A stretch of DNA of 64,000 bases from Linanthus parryae (taxonomy: Eukaryota; Streptophyta; Magnoliopsida; Ericales; Polemoniaceae), in contig JALGPY010000004.1 in NCBI GenBank assembly GCA_023055425.1, forward strand, positions 56,071,718 to 56,135,717, read 5' to 3'. Every line of letters starts with the position of its first letter. Within the stretch, counting starts at the first letter, position 1. The position numbers and the translations under genes are program-made. Below the pieces are notes generated by a model, which did not search any database, was not told where the DNA came from, and saw only the letters and a list, made by a program, of their open reading frames with translations. Shown here one piece after another: positions 21,287 through 34,060 of this stretch.

Positions 21287-22110
21287 CCTGGTGGTTACAT
21301 GTTCTTACTTTCACATCACTTTAGGATGCTTGTGTTACTTTTAGGTACACAGCTTGGCATTGTAACGTAAACTTGCCAGAAGCATGTCCGAGCACGAATC
21401 TAGTAATTTGGTGTACTTGGTTTTTCAGTACTAGTCACAAAAAGAAGATGGATGTAGGTTTTAGAGGAGCCATGAAAACATGATTGATGTGCTTGATGTC
21501 TCAAGTGGCTGAGTTTCTTGCCTTAAGTGTCTTCATGATTGTTGTATGTGTGCTATTTGGGAACATTTTGAATAATTCTCGTCTACTTTTTTTTTTCTGG
21601 CCAAAGACAGGAACTTTATAGATGAAAACATACCAGAGAGATATATTAAGATAAGATACACTCTCACAACAGTAGCAAAATTAACTCGACTATGGACTAG
21701 AATTAAAAAGCAAATACTAGCAGCCCCTACTAGCAAAATTAACTCGAGTATGGAATGGCAATTTCTGCTTTGCTGCAAGCTTGATCATCAGAAATAGAAG
21801 GATACCCAGCAGCGCTCCCCCCACCAAATTTTCATGAGAATTAGTTTTCCAAGCAGAATCTAGAGCGAGTTTCAGCTGACCTTTCCCAGGAGGTTCCCAC
21901 TTTGTAACTTCCTCTAGTTGACTTGGATTATGGGGTTTTGAGATCTTCTCTCGAGCTTCTCTGTATTGGTCTCTGCAAATATAAAATTTGTGAATAACTT
22001 CCTTTTGATCTGGGATAACTCCTTCAAAACAAACACTTGTTTCTGTGGCACCAGATAAGCCAAGTGCCAAAAATAAGATCTTTCACCACCTTTCTCATAA
22101 AGGTTGGCTA
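21287..22110. repeat. Inverted segmental duplication, arm B (proximal part)
   Basis: Reverse complement of 850-1297 joined to 9071-9410. The junction CTTAATATATCTCTC (minus strand, about 21640-21660) is the intact target of Copia element A. Contains the LINE relic listed separately. Confidence 0.78.
21750..22090 (-). pseudogene. LINE relic in arm B (paralogue of 850-1230)
   Basis: The minus strand encodes CFEGVIPDQKEVIHKFYICR, YREAREKISKPHNPSQ, and PPGKGQLKLALDSAWKTNS in a single open frame (frame at 21717-22070). The PP.G.LKL..D.AW pattern marks the start of a LINE-type RNase H domain. Both arm copies lack the rest of the domain, so the truncation predates the duplication. Confidence 0.55.
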
Positions 22111-22117
22111 ACCAGTA

Positions 22118-23055
22118 CCACTCCGTCTCTTCTCTTTAGCCCCATTTTCCTTTTTTGGACGTCTCTTCTCTTTAGCCCCATTTCCAAATAGGGTAACCTT
22201 AAACAGCCAAAATGACAAAATTACCCTCACCAATAATACCTCACATACTTTACACCAATTCCAACTCCACCCATTCATATCCATTTACCAACCTTATCAT
22301 CTCACATTATTTTACAGCCACATAGAAATGGAGAGAGAGAGCTCTCTGTTCAGAGGGTTTAGGAATGGAGCTTTGAAAGCAGAGAGTGAGAGAAAGAGAC
22401 GGAGAAAAAGAGAGAGGGGCGAACAGGAATGGGCGAGAGAGAGATGGAGCCACAGAAACGCCGGTGGAAGGTCGGCAACGAGAACGGCGGAGAGCACGGC
22501 ACAGAGACGAGGACGCCGGCGAAGACTCCGATCTTTTGCAGCGGAGACTCCGACCTTTTCTTCTTCATCTTTCATCTCTCTCGCAGAGACGAGGACGCCG
22601 GCGAAGACTCCGTTCTTCATCTTTTGCGGCGGAGATTTCGTTTATCGCTGTGGAAAATCAGGAATTAGTCATCTGTCTTCTGTCCTCACTCTTCCTCTTC
22701 CTATTCTTCTTCTTCTTCTTCTTTTGTTAAGATCTGTAAATTTTGGTTTAGATCTGAAAGTTTTAGTCCAGATCTGTAAGACTAGTGGTATTTTTGTTGA
22801 ATTGGACAGCTTTTGTTCTTGTTTCAGTCAATTATCTGCTGTTGGAGGTAGAATTGATGATGATTTTGTTTGTAGTTTGTTACAGTCGATGGTGGGTTTA
22901 CTGTGGTGGTGTGGTGTCGATGGGGGTGTTGATGCTACTGTTCATGGTGTACCTGGAGTAATTTTAGAGTTTGTTAAGGGCACTTTGGTCTTTTCGTCTC
23001 CTTTCTTAAGAATTGAGCCCAGCCGCCATGGGGCTAAAGAAAGGAGACAGAGTGG
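22118..23055 (+). mobile_element. 938 bp TIR element, copy 1 of an inverted pair
   Basis: Ends CCACTCCGTCTCTTCTC and the inverse of CCACTCTGTCTCCTTTC, flanked by TA on both sides (22116-22117, 23056-23057). This is consistent with a Tc1/mariner-Stowaway type terminus. A subterminal block CTCTTCTCTTTAGCCCCAT is repeated twice at the left end. The interior is GA/CT-rich and looks like a captured 5' untranslated region plus first-exon-like sequence (open frame 22328-23074, no recognised domain, not supported as a gene). A short internal direct repeat GACGAGGACGCCGGCGAAGA occurs at about 22507 and 22588. Copy 2 is the exact inverse at 23448-24385. Confidence 0.8.
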
Positions 23056-23191
23056 TACCTTGTTTTGTCTGTGAACTGACCATTGTTGTAGGGGGGGAAT
23101 CAAACACAGATTCACATACGCACACTGTTGAAATGTGTAAAGTCAATTCCATTTTGGGTTATTTTTATAATAATTAGATTCTATAGTACTA

Positions 23192-23445
23192 CCTCCGTTT
23201 CTTCTCTATCACACCATTTTGACTTTTGTCACTATTCACTGGGTCACTTTGACCCGGTGATTTGTGTAGCAAAACGATGCGATTTTTTGAATTTTTTTTC
23301 ATGGCGTTATAGTGTAAAAGTTGCTCTATAACACGGTGAAAAAATTATCAAAAAATCGCATCGTTTTGCTATCCCAATCACCCGGTCAAAGTGACCCAGA
23401 TACGAGTCTAAAAGTCAAACCGGTGCTATAGAGAAGAAACGGAGG
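23192..23445. mobile_element. Stowaway-like MITE between the 938 bp elements
   Basis: 254 bp with perfect ends CCTCCGTTTCTTCTCTAT and its inverse, flanked by TA (23190-23191, 23446-23447). The right TA is shared with the next element. The interior matches the Stowaways at 288-768 (CAAAACGATGCG, TCAAAGTGACCCA). It may be the same ancestral insertion as the outer copy in arm A. Confidence 0.88.
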
Positions 23446-23447
23446 TA

Positions 23448-24385
23448 CCACTCTGTCTCCTTTCTTTAGCCCCATGGCGGCTGGGCTCAATTCTTAAGAA
23501 AGGAGACGAAAAGACCAAAGTGCCCTTAACAAACTCTAAAATTACTCCAGGTACACCATGAACAGTAGCATCAACACCCCCATCGACACCACACCACCAC
23601 AGTAAACCCACCATCGACTGTAACAAACTACAAACAAAATCATCATCAATTCTACCTCCAACAGCAGATAATTGACTGAAACAAGAACAAAAGCTGTCCA
23701 ATTCAACAAAAATACCACTAGTCTTACAGATCTGGACTAAAACTTTCAGATCTAAACCAAAATTTACAGATCTTAACAAAAGAAGAAGAAGAAGAAGAAT
23801 AGGAAGAGGAAGAGTGAGGACAGAAGACAGATGACTAATTCCTGATTTTCCACAGCGATAAACGAAATCTCCGCCGCAAAAGATGAAGAACGGAGTCTTC
23901 GCCGGCGTCCTCGTCTCTGCGAGAGAGATGAAAGATGAAGAAGAAAAGGTCGGAGTCTCCGCTGCAAAAGATCGGAGTCTTCGCCGGCGTCCTCGTCTCT
24001 GTGCCGTGCTCTCCGCCGTTCTCGTTGCCGACCTTCCACCGGCGTTTCTGTGGCTCCATCTCTCTCTCGCCCATTCCTGTTCGCCCCTCTCTCTTTTTCT
24101 CCGTCTCTTTCTCTCACTCTCTGCTTTCAAAGCTCCATTCCTAAACCCTCTGAACAGAGAGCTCTCTCTCTCCATTTCTATGTGGCTGTAAAATAATGTG
24201 AGATGATAAGGTTGGTAAATGGATATGAATGGGTGGAGTTGGAATTGGTGTAAAGTATGTGAGGTATTATTGGTGAGGGTAATTTTGTCATTTTGGCTGT
24301 TTAAGGTTACCCTATTTGGAAATGGGGCTAAAGAGAAGAGACGTCCAAAAAAGGAAAATGGGGCTAAAGAGAAGAGACGGAGTGG
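23448..24385 (-). mobile_element. 938 bp TIR element, copy 2 (inverted)
   Basis: Same length as copy 1, and its reverse complement appears identical wherever I compared: both termini, the GA-rich block, the CTTCTT run and the long derived frames give the same translations. Flanked by TA (23446-23447, 24386-24387). Together the two copies form a hairpin with 938 bp arms and a 392 bp spacer (23056-23447). Confidence 0.85.
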
Positions 24386-24387
24386 TA

Positions 24388-24517
24388 GTAAGTAATTATT
24401 AAACTCTCAGTCATTAGTTTTAAATAGTCAAAAGTTGTGGGCCCGCATACACACACCCCCAAGTATACACACTCACATGTTCAAGGAGGGTGAAAGGGGA
24501 GCTATACTATATCTATA

Positions 24518-24518
<1 letters not shown>
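24388..24518. repeat. Inverted segmental duplication, arm B (distal part)
   Basis: Reverse complement of about 15-287 without the MITE at 54-202, so it is the empty site for that insertion. It ends at a TA-rich microsatellite. Confidence 0.75.
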
Positions 24519-24585
<67 letters not shown>

Positions 24586-24596
24586 CACACACACAT
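24509..24596. repeat. (TA)n-(GA)n-(CA)n compound microsatellite
   Basis: About 22 TA units, then about 10 GA units, then a short CA run. The ORF across it is an artefact. Confidence 0.92.
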
Positions 24597-24599
24597 CCT

Positions 24600-25925
24600 T
24601 GGATAAGTATAACTGTATATGAAACCCCTCAAAATGGAACCCGAAAATTAGCTCAAAATGAGCTATCATTTGCCCAGAGAATAGAGCACATTTTTCGCAA
24701 CCAAAGAAAAGGAAACAGTTCACAAGTTCAAACTACCATATTATGATGAGTTAAAGCAGTCTCAGTTGGCTCCAATTAAAATCAGAAAACACTTTAAATC
24801 AAACATGAGAGTAGATATGATTTGATTTATATTTTTCCTACATCAATCAATTTGCATATTCAGACAAACTCTGAATCTCTCCTGAGCAAACTTTGAAAAG
24901 AATAGCGAAGCACATAACGTTTGGAGAGGTAGTCATAAACAGAAGCAGCCATATGAGGGAAGGGAACACCTCCTTGACTTAAAGGCGCATGCAATGAGAC
25001 GAATTTTATTTCCAATTGTAGAAATAGTCACATGCAACAATAAAAAGTAGAGGTCGGTGATACTAGGAACTAGGAAGCCATGCTTTCTACCATTACATGG
25101 CATAAGACATGAATCACAGACGTAGCATAGCGGGATTAGCCTGTATTTAAGCTTTTCAAAGCACTTCTTTACCAGAAGAACTCAAAAGCTTCATTCTCAA
25201 AACAAAAAAATTTCCTCCCATGGTTAAATTTTGAAATAACTATATATTTGATTAAACTAAATATTCTGTTTCTTGCCTCTGATAATCAAAGTAGGTAATC
25301 CAAGATCTCTCCCCACATATTGAAGGACTTGCAGAATGATAGAGATTCTATGCTTTACAATCATCATGAACTCCTGGAGAAAAAAAAAAAAAGCACTAAT
25401 TTAGTTCTATTGATCTTTTGATTGAGGAACTTGACAATGACAAGAAAGCGAGTGCAGTAACACTGTAGCATTTGTAGTATTAGCCTCCACAACAATTTAA
25501 CAGTCATCAGAAAAAGTAAGCCATTGTCGAAGCAATTAAGGAGGAAAAGAAGAAAATAAGCAGATGGAAGATCTCCCTGTCATAAACCTCTTGAAGGATG
25601 AAAATAAATGTTATAATTCCTTTCTCAAAAACAATGTTATAATTCCATTTAACAAGACAGAAAAGAGATAGATGAAAAACATGACATACTCCTTTTTGAG
25701 TGTTGCAAGATAATTGCTTCAATCTCCACCTCTAACCATTACACTCTTCACTCGTTTGGTCCTACTCCTCCACCCTGCAGGAACCTTCCGCCCATCTCTT
25801 CGTTCTAATGACTATGGTTCAGTGTTCTACTGGTTGGAATTTATTTGATTCATGGACAATTTCAATTTACTATCAACAATATTTGTGCCACCAGCCGATT
25901 CAACACATTATCTAAAGGAACATGA
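24600..25925. other. Spacer, nothing recognised
   Basis: AT-rich. Could include the eroded 5' part of the LINE that follows, but no motif supports it. Confidence 0.5.
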
Positions 25926-25929
25926 GCTT

Positions 25930-27560
25930 GGCTTCAGCTCCACTATGAGAAGGCTCCTATCTACTGTGAATTTTGTGATCATGTTAAACATGACTTAAAG
26001 CGGTGTGCCTTTTTGAACGGTAAGCATGCAGTATGATTTTGATAAAGTTCTGAAATTGTATGCGACATGGCTAAAGGTCTAACCGGATCCTTAGAGCAAG
26101 TGGGATATTTTATTTTTGAGATTTACCTAATGCAGTATGAAAATTCAAACACCTCTTCTTCACACTCTGTTCTGGAACAAAACTCTGAGGCTGAAAGCAT
26201 AGGTGGAGGACATGCTGCAGGAAGACCACAAGACCTAAGGCTATTGATTAGGGTAAAGCTGTTGCTCATGATGTAGTTTTGGGATTACGATCAAAGAATA
26301 AGGATTCATGATCAGAAACACAAAAATCCAGCTCCAATTGAATACAACCTCCTGAAGCAAAAATAGTGTTCCAACATACCAGAACGTGCAGCAGATCATA
26401 TTTATCAGTAAGAAATTAATGATATTTTTGCTGATGAAGACATTTATTGCAGATCACACTCTACTGGCATAACGGGAAGAAAATAGCAGACTCTAAGGGA
26501 ATTTCATAAATGGCCTACAAAACCAATCAGGGGGAATGGATGATTGAGGAAAGCCAAGTCAAATGTTCTCGGAAGAAAATTATTTTGCTGGTTTTCTAAA
26601 TGCCATTCCTCGTGCGTCACCTGTGACAACCAATATGGATTATTTATTTTTACGTTTTCCAGCGGAAGAGGTCAAGTTTTCTATAGGTCAAAAAGTTATT
26701 GACATGGTTTTGATATTCTTTAATCACAACTAAGACATTTCTTCCGTAGACGACACTAATATTGCCTTGATTCCTGAAGTTAAAAGCCCCATGTCTCAAA
26801 CAAATCGGTTCCAGGAAATGAACTTTAGCTATTAAATTAGATATAGCAAAGGCGTCTGATTGGGTGGAGTTGAAGCTTCGGTTACCAAGACCATTTGTAC
26901 ACAAAATTATGCTCACATTGTGTAAATTCAGTTCCTTTTTCTAACAATTTCATTGAGACCTACAAGAGGTTTAAGAGAGAGGAAGATCCTCTATTCTCCT
27001 TATCTTTTTCTTATAGTTTCTGAAGGCTTTTCTGGAACAACGACAAAAGCTGTTTAACTCTGAGAATTTTAAAGAAATGAAGGTGTTCCTTTTAATTTCT
27101 GGTAACCAAGTACTTTTGAAACTAATTATACAACCTGTTTAACAGCTACTAAGTTAGAAGGAAAATTATGGTATCGCATACGTTCCTATCTATGTGATGC
27201 CTGAGTTTCAATTTGGAATATCTGTTTGTCAAGATCTTCCAGTATGTTTGCTCAAATTCTGATGGCGATAGGAAAATTTGCGGGATGAATTGGCATAAAC
27301 TCAATGCTACTAAGTTAGAAGGAAGAATACGTTCAAGACATTTTCAGTTCTTTAATAGTGCAATGCTTACTGCGTAAGGAGAGTGATTTCTAATTCTAAT
27401 TCCCTTATTGCTCAAGTTTTGAAATCTAAATAAATAGTACTTTTGGGATCGGCATCCCCCTTTATTTTGAAGGGGTTTCTAAGTGCAAAGAACTTAATCA
27501 TTGAAGCTGCGAGGCATTGTATCAACAGAATGGATTCCTCTTGGTTTTGTAGTTATACAG
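25930..27560 (+). pseudogene. Decayed L1-type LINE (LINE 1)
   Basis: ORF1 trace: YEKAPIYCEFCDHVKHDLKRC at 25945-26006, with an intact C-x2-C-x4-H-x4-C knuckle (25965-26006) as in plant LINE ORF1. ORF2 traces in order: DTNIALIPEVKSP (about 26753-26793), LDIAKASDWVELK (about 26837-26876), PTRGL then DPL.S....S..FSYSF (about 26957-27020), MNWHKLNATKLEG (about 27283-27325), FFNSAMLT (about 27348), and SNSLIAQVLKSK (about 27397-27430). This is the L1 RT order followed by the post-RT region. The endonuclease part is missing and there are many stops. Confidence 0.82.
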
Positions 27561-27569
27561 TTCTGAATT

Positions 27570-30500
27570 GTGATTCTCATGTGTGTGATTTGTTTTGGAA
27601 TAGAGATCTATACTTATATTGTTTTCCACTGTTTGTTTTTGGCCAAATTTTCTACTGTAAAATCATCCTGCCAAATTGCATCCAAGAAGTTCAACAAGCT
27701 GTATAAGACACATAACACAAAAGTCATAAATATAATCCATAACAACATAAAAAATGAAAGAGAAAGAGTTAAGAATAGCCTGATATTTGAATTCCGGCTC
27801 ATGAAAGTGGCTCATGAAAGTTGCATCAAACAATGCATAGAGAAAGATCTCTCAAAAGATACGCTGCTACCAGCCAATTCTGCATGGAATTGACGTGTCG
27901 ATCTCCATTAACCGACTTGTACACTTGACGACTATTCTCAAATACACTGATGAGAAGAAGGTGAAAAGTGAGATAAGAATCTCGGTATAATCTTATACTT
28001 TTCAGCTCTTACGGAGAGAAAGATTCCAACGTTTACCAAAAATATCTCCTCAGAGGCCTCCAACTACCCAACGCCAAAGTTGGGTAGTTCGAGCTTCACT
28101 CCACCAATGTCTCAACTGGAAGAATACTACAGAAGGATTGTGTGCGCTAAATAAAAGTTCAATTAATTTGCACAAATTCCCTTAGAAATTTATGATTCCA
28201 CAAAAAAATGATCTTTAACGAACCAAGCATGGCGAATCCACTATAGCCCAAATGGACTTCTTGGTAGGATTTTAAAGGCCAATGACTGAAGAGGGTTTTC
28301 GGTTAAAGGGGCATTTTTTTACTCTTTTGTTGGTCCTCAAACGAAGCATTGTTTTGCTTCCATATTGCCTTTTGGCAATCTCGGCTTGGTCTGAAACACA
28401 ACCGGATGTTTTGTTCATCCAACCAGTTGGGTCGCAAATAGCCTTTTCTCGGCACAGTAATTGCTTGGAGTTCTTGACCCCAACACATCGTGCTACTCCA
28501 TCACTGATAACAACTTTTCAAGATCGGTTAATTTCTGCAAAAAACATGTCAAGGAAGAATTCTAGTCGTCGCCAGCCTCGCCTTCAACTATCAGCAACTT
28601 TTTATATTATCCATTACATGTGATGTAACTTTTAAATGCTGTTTTCTTATTCTAGTAGCTTGTAGCAAAACTTCGGTTTATGTTTGCAGGTTGTACTTTT
28701 CGGTTCATTAATTAAAATGTGCACTTCTTTCTATCAACCATTTCAAGATCATAAGCAAAACTAAAACGATCAGTAATTTGACAAGTTGATTCATTTCACA
28801 AATGTTTTATATTATAATATTATATAAATATACGTATATAATATTTGTAGATAAAAGTTGTACAAATCGAGCAACTCGGGGTGGCCAACACCAAAAGATT
28901 ATACCCGAGTACGATCCTAATTACAAACCGGATGGAGAATTCCAGTCCAGCTGGTCCAAGTAGCACCAGTAATAAGAATCACATTAAGAGAGTTTGAGAA
29001 AGAATGTCTTAGATCTTGGGCCATAGGTAGATCAAATATTTCACACTTCATACCCTAACTCCACACATTCCTCCTAATATAAATCTCCATGTACAAAGTA
29101 AACTAGATACATATCAGAAAATTTGTGCATTTGTGTTCAGTTGACAGGCCTACGATCATATTGTGCTTTCACAAGCTTCCCTTTCAAAATTGGCAAAGAG
29201 AAATACTTAACCTCGAAATACAATGTGTCAAAAAGGGGACAACGCTCCACAATTGACATGGAAACAGATCCTGGGATAGTGATGAGAGCAACTTATGCAA
29301 GCTCTCTACAATGACTTAGACCTAATAGGGTATTGAATTGCAACTTTGTCAGTACTTCAACCTTCAATGCAACACATTTCCACCATGGTACTCCCAGTAA
29401 CTAAACTACAAAAGATGCACACGAAATCCAAGTGTGCGTTTTATAATAACCAAGCGAGGATTATAGATAAATCAATTGAGAATAAAGAGAACATCACAGG
29501 TAAAGAAGTAATGCTGTTCTTACTTAAAATATCATACCAGCATCTAAAAGAACTCCATAGAACATCAATACTCTTTAACAAAAATGGTACAAAATTTCTC
29601 CAAAAAAAGGGTTTGAAATTGCTACTTAAGACAAATATACCACCCTGCAAGAATCCTGGCCAGACTCCTTGATTAGTCGGTCTCTTTGAAGCTATCATAC
29701 TGAGACCTCTAAGAAAAGCTAACAGGAAATCAATTGCTTCTGGCAGATATAGTTGTCAGAAGAGCTTGCTCCTTTTGTTTTATTCAATCTAGAAACCTGC
29801 CGAAGTTTTCAAACACGAACAAGAAATTTTAATATTCAAAACATATCAGAAGAATCTATAGAAAAGTTGCTGATTTCATGACAAATAAATAAACCGCTAA
29901 AACAACTAAGAAAAACCATAATAAAGTATGGACATAGCAGATTGGATTTAGGTCATGAGAAACTCATCGCAGCAAGCACACCTATTTCAAGAACTGGAAG
30001 CGGAAAAGCATTTATCCTCTTCTTCACATTGCTCATTTTGTTTTCACTTTATTTTGAGGGGACATGGCCGCCAAAATTGTTTCTAAAACTGTATTTATGT
30101 TACAGTGTAATCCTTCTGTTACCCAGTAAAAAAAAGGACAACCTTGGTCTGAGATTTTCTGCACACTTTTTCTATCCTGTATGCTTGAAATCTGGAACTC
30201 TTGTAGGAAAATACAATGGAAGGAAAATAACCAAAAATCCTTAATTTTCTGGTTGTGCATTCTTCATTGCTTACAATTTCAACAGGTTTGAAAGAATTCT
30301 ACTATGATTTTTACTTTCATTTCCCCAGCAAAATACATGGTTTCAAGCATACGCGGTTGTATCTACAATTTGAAAAATCAGTAAACAATGTGTTGTGCAG
30401 AAAAAGTGTAGTGTACTGAGTACACGGGGAAAATCAGAAGAGAGGGAGAGAGCGTGTGTGACATCAGGAGAGGGAAAATGAGAAGGTACTTCATCTATTG

Positions 30501-31690
30501 AAAGTTATTCTTAAACACTTGAGGGTAATAAATTATTGAGATCAAACTTTCAGTAGCGTTTACCTACTACATTGATAAGGGATTAATTGAAATTCCTTTT
30601 TGCCAGACAGGGCATCTGTTTCACTTATTATTCCAAACACTTAGTGGATTCTTTTCAAGTGATAAGGCCTACAGTTAATTAAAGCATTTATGGAAAAAAC
30701 GTTGTCGCAGAACCCTATATACCAGATAAAAGAAACCAATAAGGAAATTATCTTCCTCGGAGATACCAAGCACAAATAGATTTCATAGAGCTCCGTACAT
30801 CCTACACTTCCTATTATTTCCGTCATCTTATATTCATTCTCCAAGAACTTTCTTGAGTCCATGGTGCATATAGAGAGACTAAAAGAATGCAATAAGCACA
30901 GATTGACATAACATAATAGAAAGGAGTCAGTTGCTTTCGAGTCAATCAAGACAAGTTTTGTCTATTTGAGAGTGCAACACAAGCAAATAACAACCACTTT
31001 GTATACACCTACACACCCCAGCCCCACAATAGGCATTTTCTTGAGCATCTGATGCACGGTTGTGTGTGTTTGTCATTAGTTATATACTAAGCAGCAGCTA
31101 CTTGATTCTCTTACTGTATAGTCGTAAAATCATACTTTTGGGGATATCTCAAAGAATCTTCCATTTGATGGGGGGAGGGGGGGGGGGGGGGGGGGTGTTA
31201 TGTGATGATATTCTGGCAGAAACTTCTAGAAGGGCTTCAGCTCCTTTAAAAGGCTTGGCTGACAAAAGTCGGACTCTTTCTTTGTGAACTTTATCTTCAT
31301 AGAAAAGCTAAGCACCAACACTAGCTAGGGGTTGAAGTATTGGATTTCGAGTTTGAGGATTCACCCTTGGTGGCTGCTGATCTCTGTTCGTTGCAGGAGG
31401 TAATGAGAGACTAGCAGTCAAATCCACTGTGTTTCCTTTCATCTATCAGATCTGGAAATCAGCCTCTGTTCAGGTTCTTTAAGTGTCTGTTTCAGATTAT
31501 GTACAGTTTCGGCTTTTCGGGTGTTTGTCAGATTGCCTCTTATATAACAAGGCTCTATTACCATATTTTCTCACCGCTGGTTAAATGCACAACATATTAT
31601 TCTCTTGCTGGGTGTTTGCAGTTAGTTGGTATCAGAGAGAGTTATTTGTGCCTTCATTAGATTAAAGGAATTTAAAAGGGTGATTCTTTA
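27570..31690. other. Long spacer, nothing recognised
   Basis: Over 4 kb of AT-rich sequence. Short ORFs (for example 27570-27893, 28282-28623, 29942-30244) show no domain, no codon pattern I trust and no conserved splice structure. A G-run of about 25 bases lies at 31171-31195. LINE or gene relics too decayed to see by eye may be present. Confidence 0.5.
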
Positions 31691-31699
31691 TATCATCTC

Positions 31700-33600
31700 T
31701 TTTTCATAATGTGGAAGATGATTTCTCGTGGATCTTTACAGGAGTTTATGGGCCAATAAGCTATACAGAAAAGAAGAAACATGAGATGAGTTAGTTGCCG
31801 TTATAGGTGTGTGGAACCAACCATGCAAAAAAGAGGGGATTGAAACAAGACATTTCTTAATCATGAAAGAATAAGCAATAACAATCGTATCTCAAAAGCT
31901 ACAAGGATTCACATGGTGTAATAGAGGGGCTAGACTGTCATTCTCTTGAATTGATCACTTTCTGGTGCCTTGAGAATAGGAGACCGTTCAATATTGTAGT
32001 TTTACATGCTCTAGCAAGACTATTGCAAGATCATACCCCATTGGCAATTCATAGTGGAGGCGTGTCCCCTTCTGAACAAAATTTCATATTTGAAAATATG
32101 TTTGTTAAGGTCAATGGATTTGCAGTTAGGTAAGAAATTGCTGGAGCAGTTACTCCAAGGACAGGTAATCCTGATTTTGTTCTACCTCCGGAACTTAAGA
32201 TTCTACTATCTGAAATTAAGAAACGGAACCTGGAGGAGTTCGGCAATCGAACACTGGGAAAACATCTCTTTTGCAATCTAACAAGGAGTGGAACAAAAAA
32301 AAAGAGTGAAAAAATATTAGTTAAGAATTAATGCAGCTGGAGGCAAAATTGTGTTCATTGTGGTTGAAGGAAGGTGACAATCGCCCAGCTTTTTCATAGA
32401 ATGAGTAATTCACATAGAAGACAAAATCGGATTAGTCAATTGAATTGTGGTGGGAAAAGACTTACAGATTGTTGTTATTTGAAAGAAAGTTTCCGTGGCC
32501 TATGCTTAATGATCTTGAAATCCCTTTAAAGAGTTTGAAATTTTAGAGGATTTGAATGAGTGTGGTCCCAACAAGAGGCAGACCTTGAAATATCGGCTGG
32601 TCGTTTCTTGTTGCAACTGCTAGCAAAATGATATATTGGCTGCCTCTAATAGTTTTTTTAAACAGTGCACAGTTTGAAAGAGGCATCAATGCTCACTTCA
32701 TGCCTTTAATACCAAAAAGAAGCAGGGCAGTGAAGTAAATAGATCTTATACCGACAAACTTTGTGGGATGCATAAATGAATTGATTACTAATGATGTCGA
32801 ACCCACAGTAAAAGTAGAAGTAAAAGGAAAGCTAGTCTCAGACTAACCTAGCAGGCCGTTTGAGCTGGACAACAGATCTTGGAAGTGTATTGGCTTGGGA
32901 TTGAAACAAGGAAACCTGGGGACACTGTGTAAATTATATATTGATAGAGTGTATCTAATTGTAAACTGGAGTTTCCTCTTGTAAAAAGTACTTGATAGAG
33001 TGTATCTTTTGGTGTATCAAGTTAATTGTACCTCTCAAGTTTTATTCCTAGCAGAAAGGATTCCTGTTGTCGCTGTTGTTTCTGTTAGTCATGAAAACAG
33101 TGACCAAGATAAGGAAAAGGCTTCAGGGGATTGTTTAAATCAATGGCTACAGGGTAAGTGGCAGAGAAGGTGGCCGATGACAGTTTTGTAACTTCAGTTT
33201 CTGGAGCAGAAGCAGTTATGTAACTATGAATTTTCAAAGTTCGCTGGTCTTCTTTTATGAGTTGTGTTCCAGACTGACTAAAATGTTGGGAGTACTTTGA
33301 TCCCAGAGAGACAAGGTTCTAGAATTTTTCTGTATGGACCTCAAGTTTTCCCACTTGCCAACGACTTATTAGGTCTTCCTCTATATCAACTCATCTGCTA
33401 ATTTCAGGGATGTTGTGTTGGAGAAGTTTGAGAAGTTTTTGACATGGAAAATGTAGTAATCGTATAAAGGACGGAGTCTTTTTTTTAAAGGTTTTAAGGC
33501 TTGCTACTCTGCTCTCCAGCTTGCCTAACTATATTATGTCATTGTTTGCCATGCTAAAATCAGTAGAAAAAAGCTATGCAAACTACAAAGGAACTCCTTA
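31700..33600 (+). pseudogene. Decayed L1-type LINE (LINE 2), ORF2 relic
   Basis: Pieces in the expected order: endonuclease VYGPISYTEKKK (about 31745-31780); DHTPLAIHSGGVSPSEQNF then FENMFVKVNGF (about 32031-32125); EEFGN (about 32233); LCSLWLKEGDN then FFHRMSNSHRRQNRISQL (about 32348-32447); LIPKRSR (about 32708) and the following D.IPTNFVG..N; CKLYIDRVYLIVNWSFLL (about 32925-32980); and LPNYIMSLFAMLKSVEK (about 33522-33572). These are the endonuclease, linker and RT landmarks of plant L1 ORF2. Many stops and shifts. Confidence 0.82.
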
Positions 33601-33763
33601 TTGGATGGCCTAGGACATGAATAAAAGATTCATATTTTCAATTGGGAATAAGTATGCTCACCTTTGAAAGCAGGACAGTTAAAGAAGGGGAATCAAACCT
33701 TTAACCAAACACTTAAGAGGTATATGCGTGTGGCGTTATTAAGCTAAGCCTTTGCAGAGAAAT

Positions 33764-33962
33764 CATTGATTGCAAGTATGGTACAAATGAAGTGGGCGGT
33801 GGTGCGGCGCCATGGAGGAACAACCCATCAAGATGGATTCAATTCTCAACAATTTTATCATTCCAGCTGAGGCGGGGTTCAAGAGTCAAATCAGGAAAAA
33901 CTTCTGGTATGGGGAAGTTGCTCTTTCAGTTGTTTTTGCCAGCCCTCTATCAAATGCCCAAC

Positions 33963-34020
<58 letters not shown>

Positions 34021-34042
34021 TGTACCATACTTGCAATCAATG
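33764..34042. repeat. 24 bp perfect inverted repeat flanking a 231 bp segment
   Basis: CATTGATTGCAAGTATGGTA plus CAAA at 33764-33787 is the exact inverse of 34019-34042. The enclosed segment contains sequence shared with the palindrome arm (33900-33960) and an (AT)n run (33966-34017). No target duplication seen, so it may mark a small rearrangement rather than an element. Confidence 0.7.
33966..34017. repeat. (AT)n microsatellite
   Basis: About 26 AT units. Poly Tyr-Ile ORFs on both strands are artefacts. Confidence 0.95.
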
Positions 34043-34060
34043 GCACTGGAAGCATTATCT

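Noticed and set aside
22328..23074. 248-residue ORF, mirrored at 23426-24175
   Set aside because: It crosses the end of the 938 bp element, is low-complexity (Arg/Glu, then Ser/Leu), has overlapping ORFs in all frames and no domain. The mirrored copy is the same because the element is duplicated, not because of selection.
31618..31640. TTGGTATCAGAGAG resembling a retrotransposon primer site
   Set aside because: Only part of the motif matches, and no LTR pair or TG...CA boundary was found around it.
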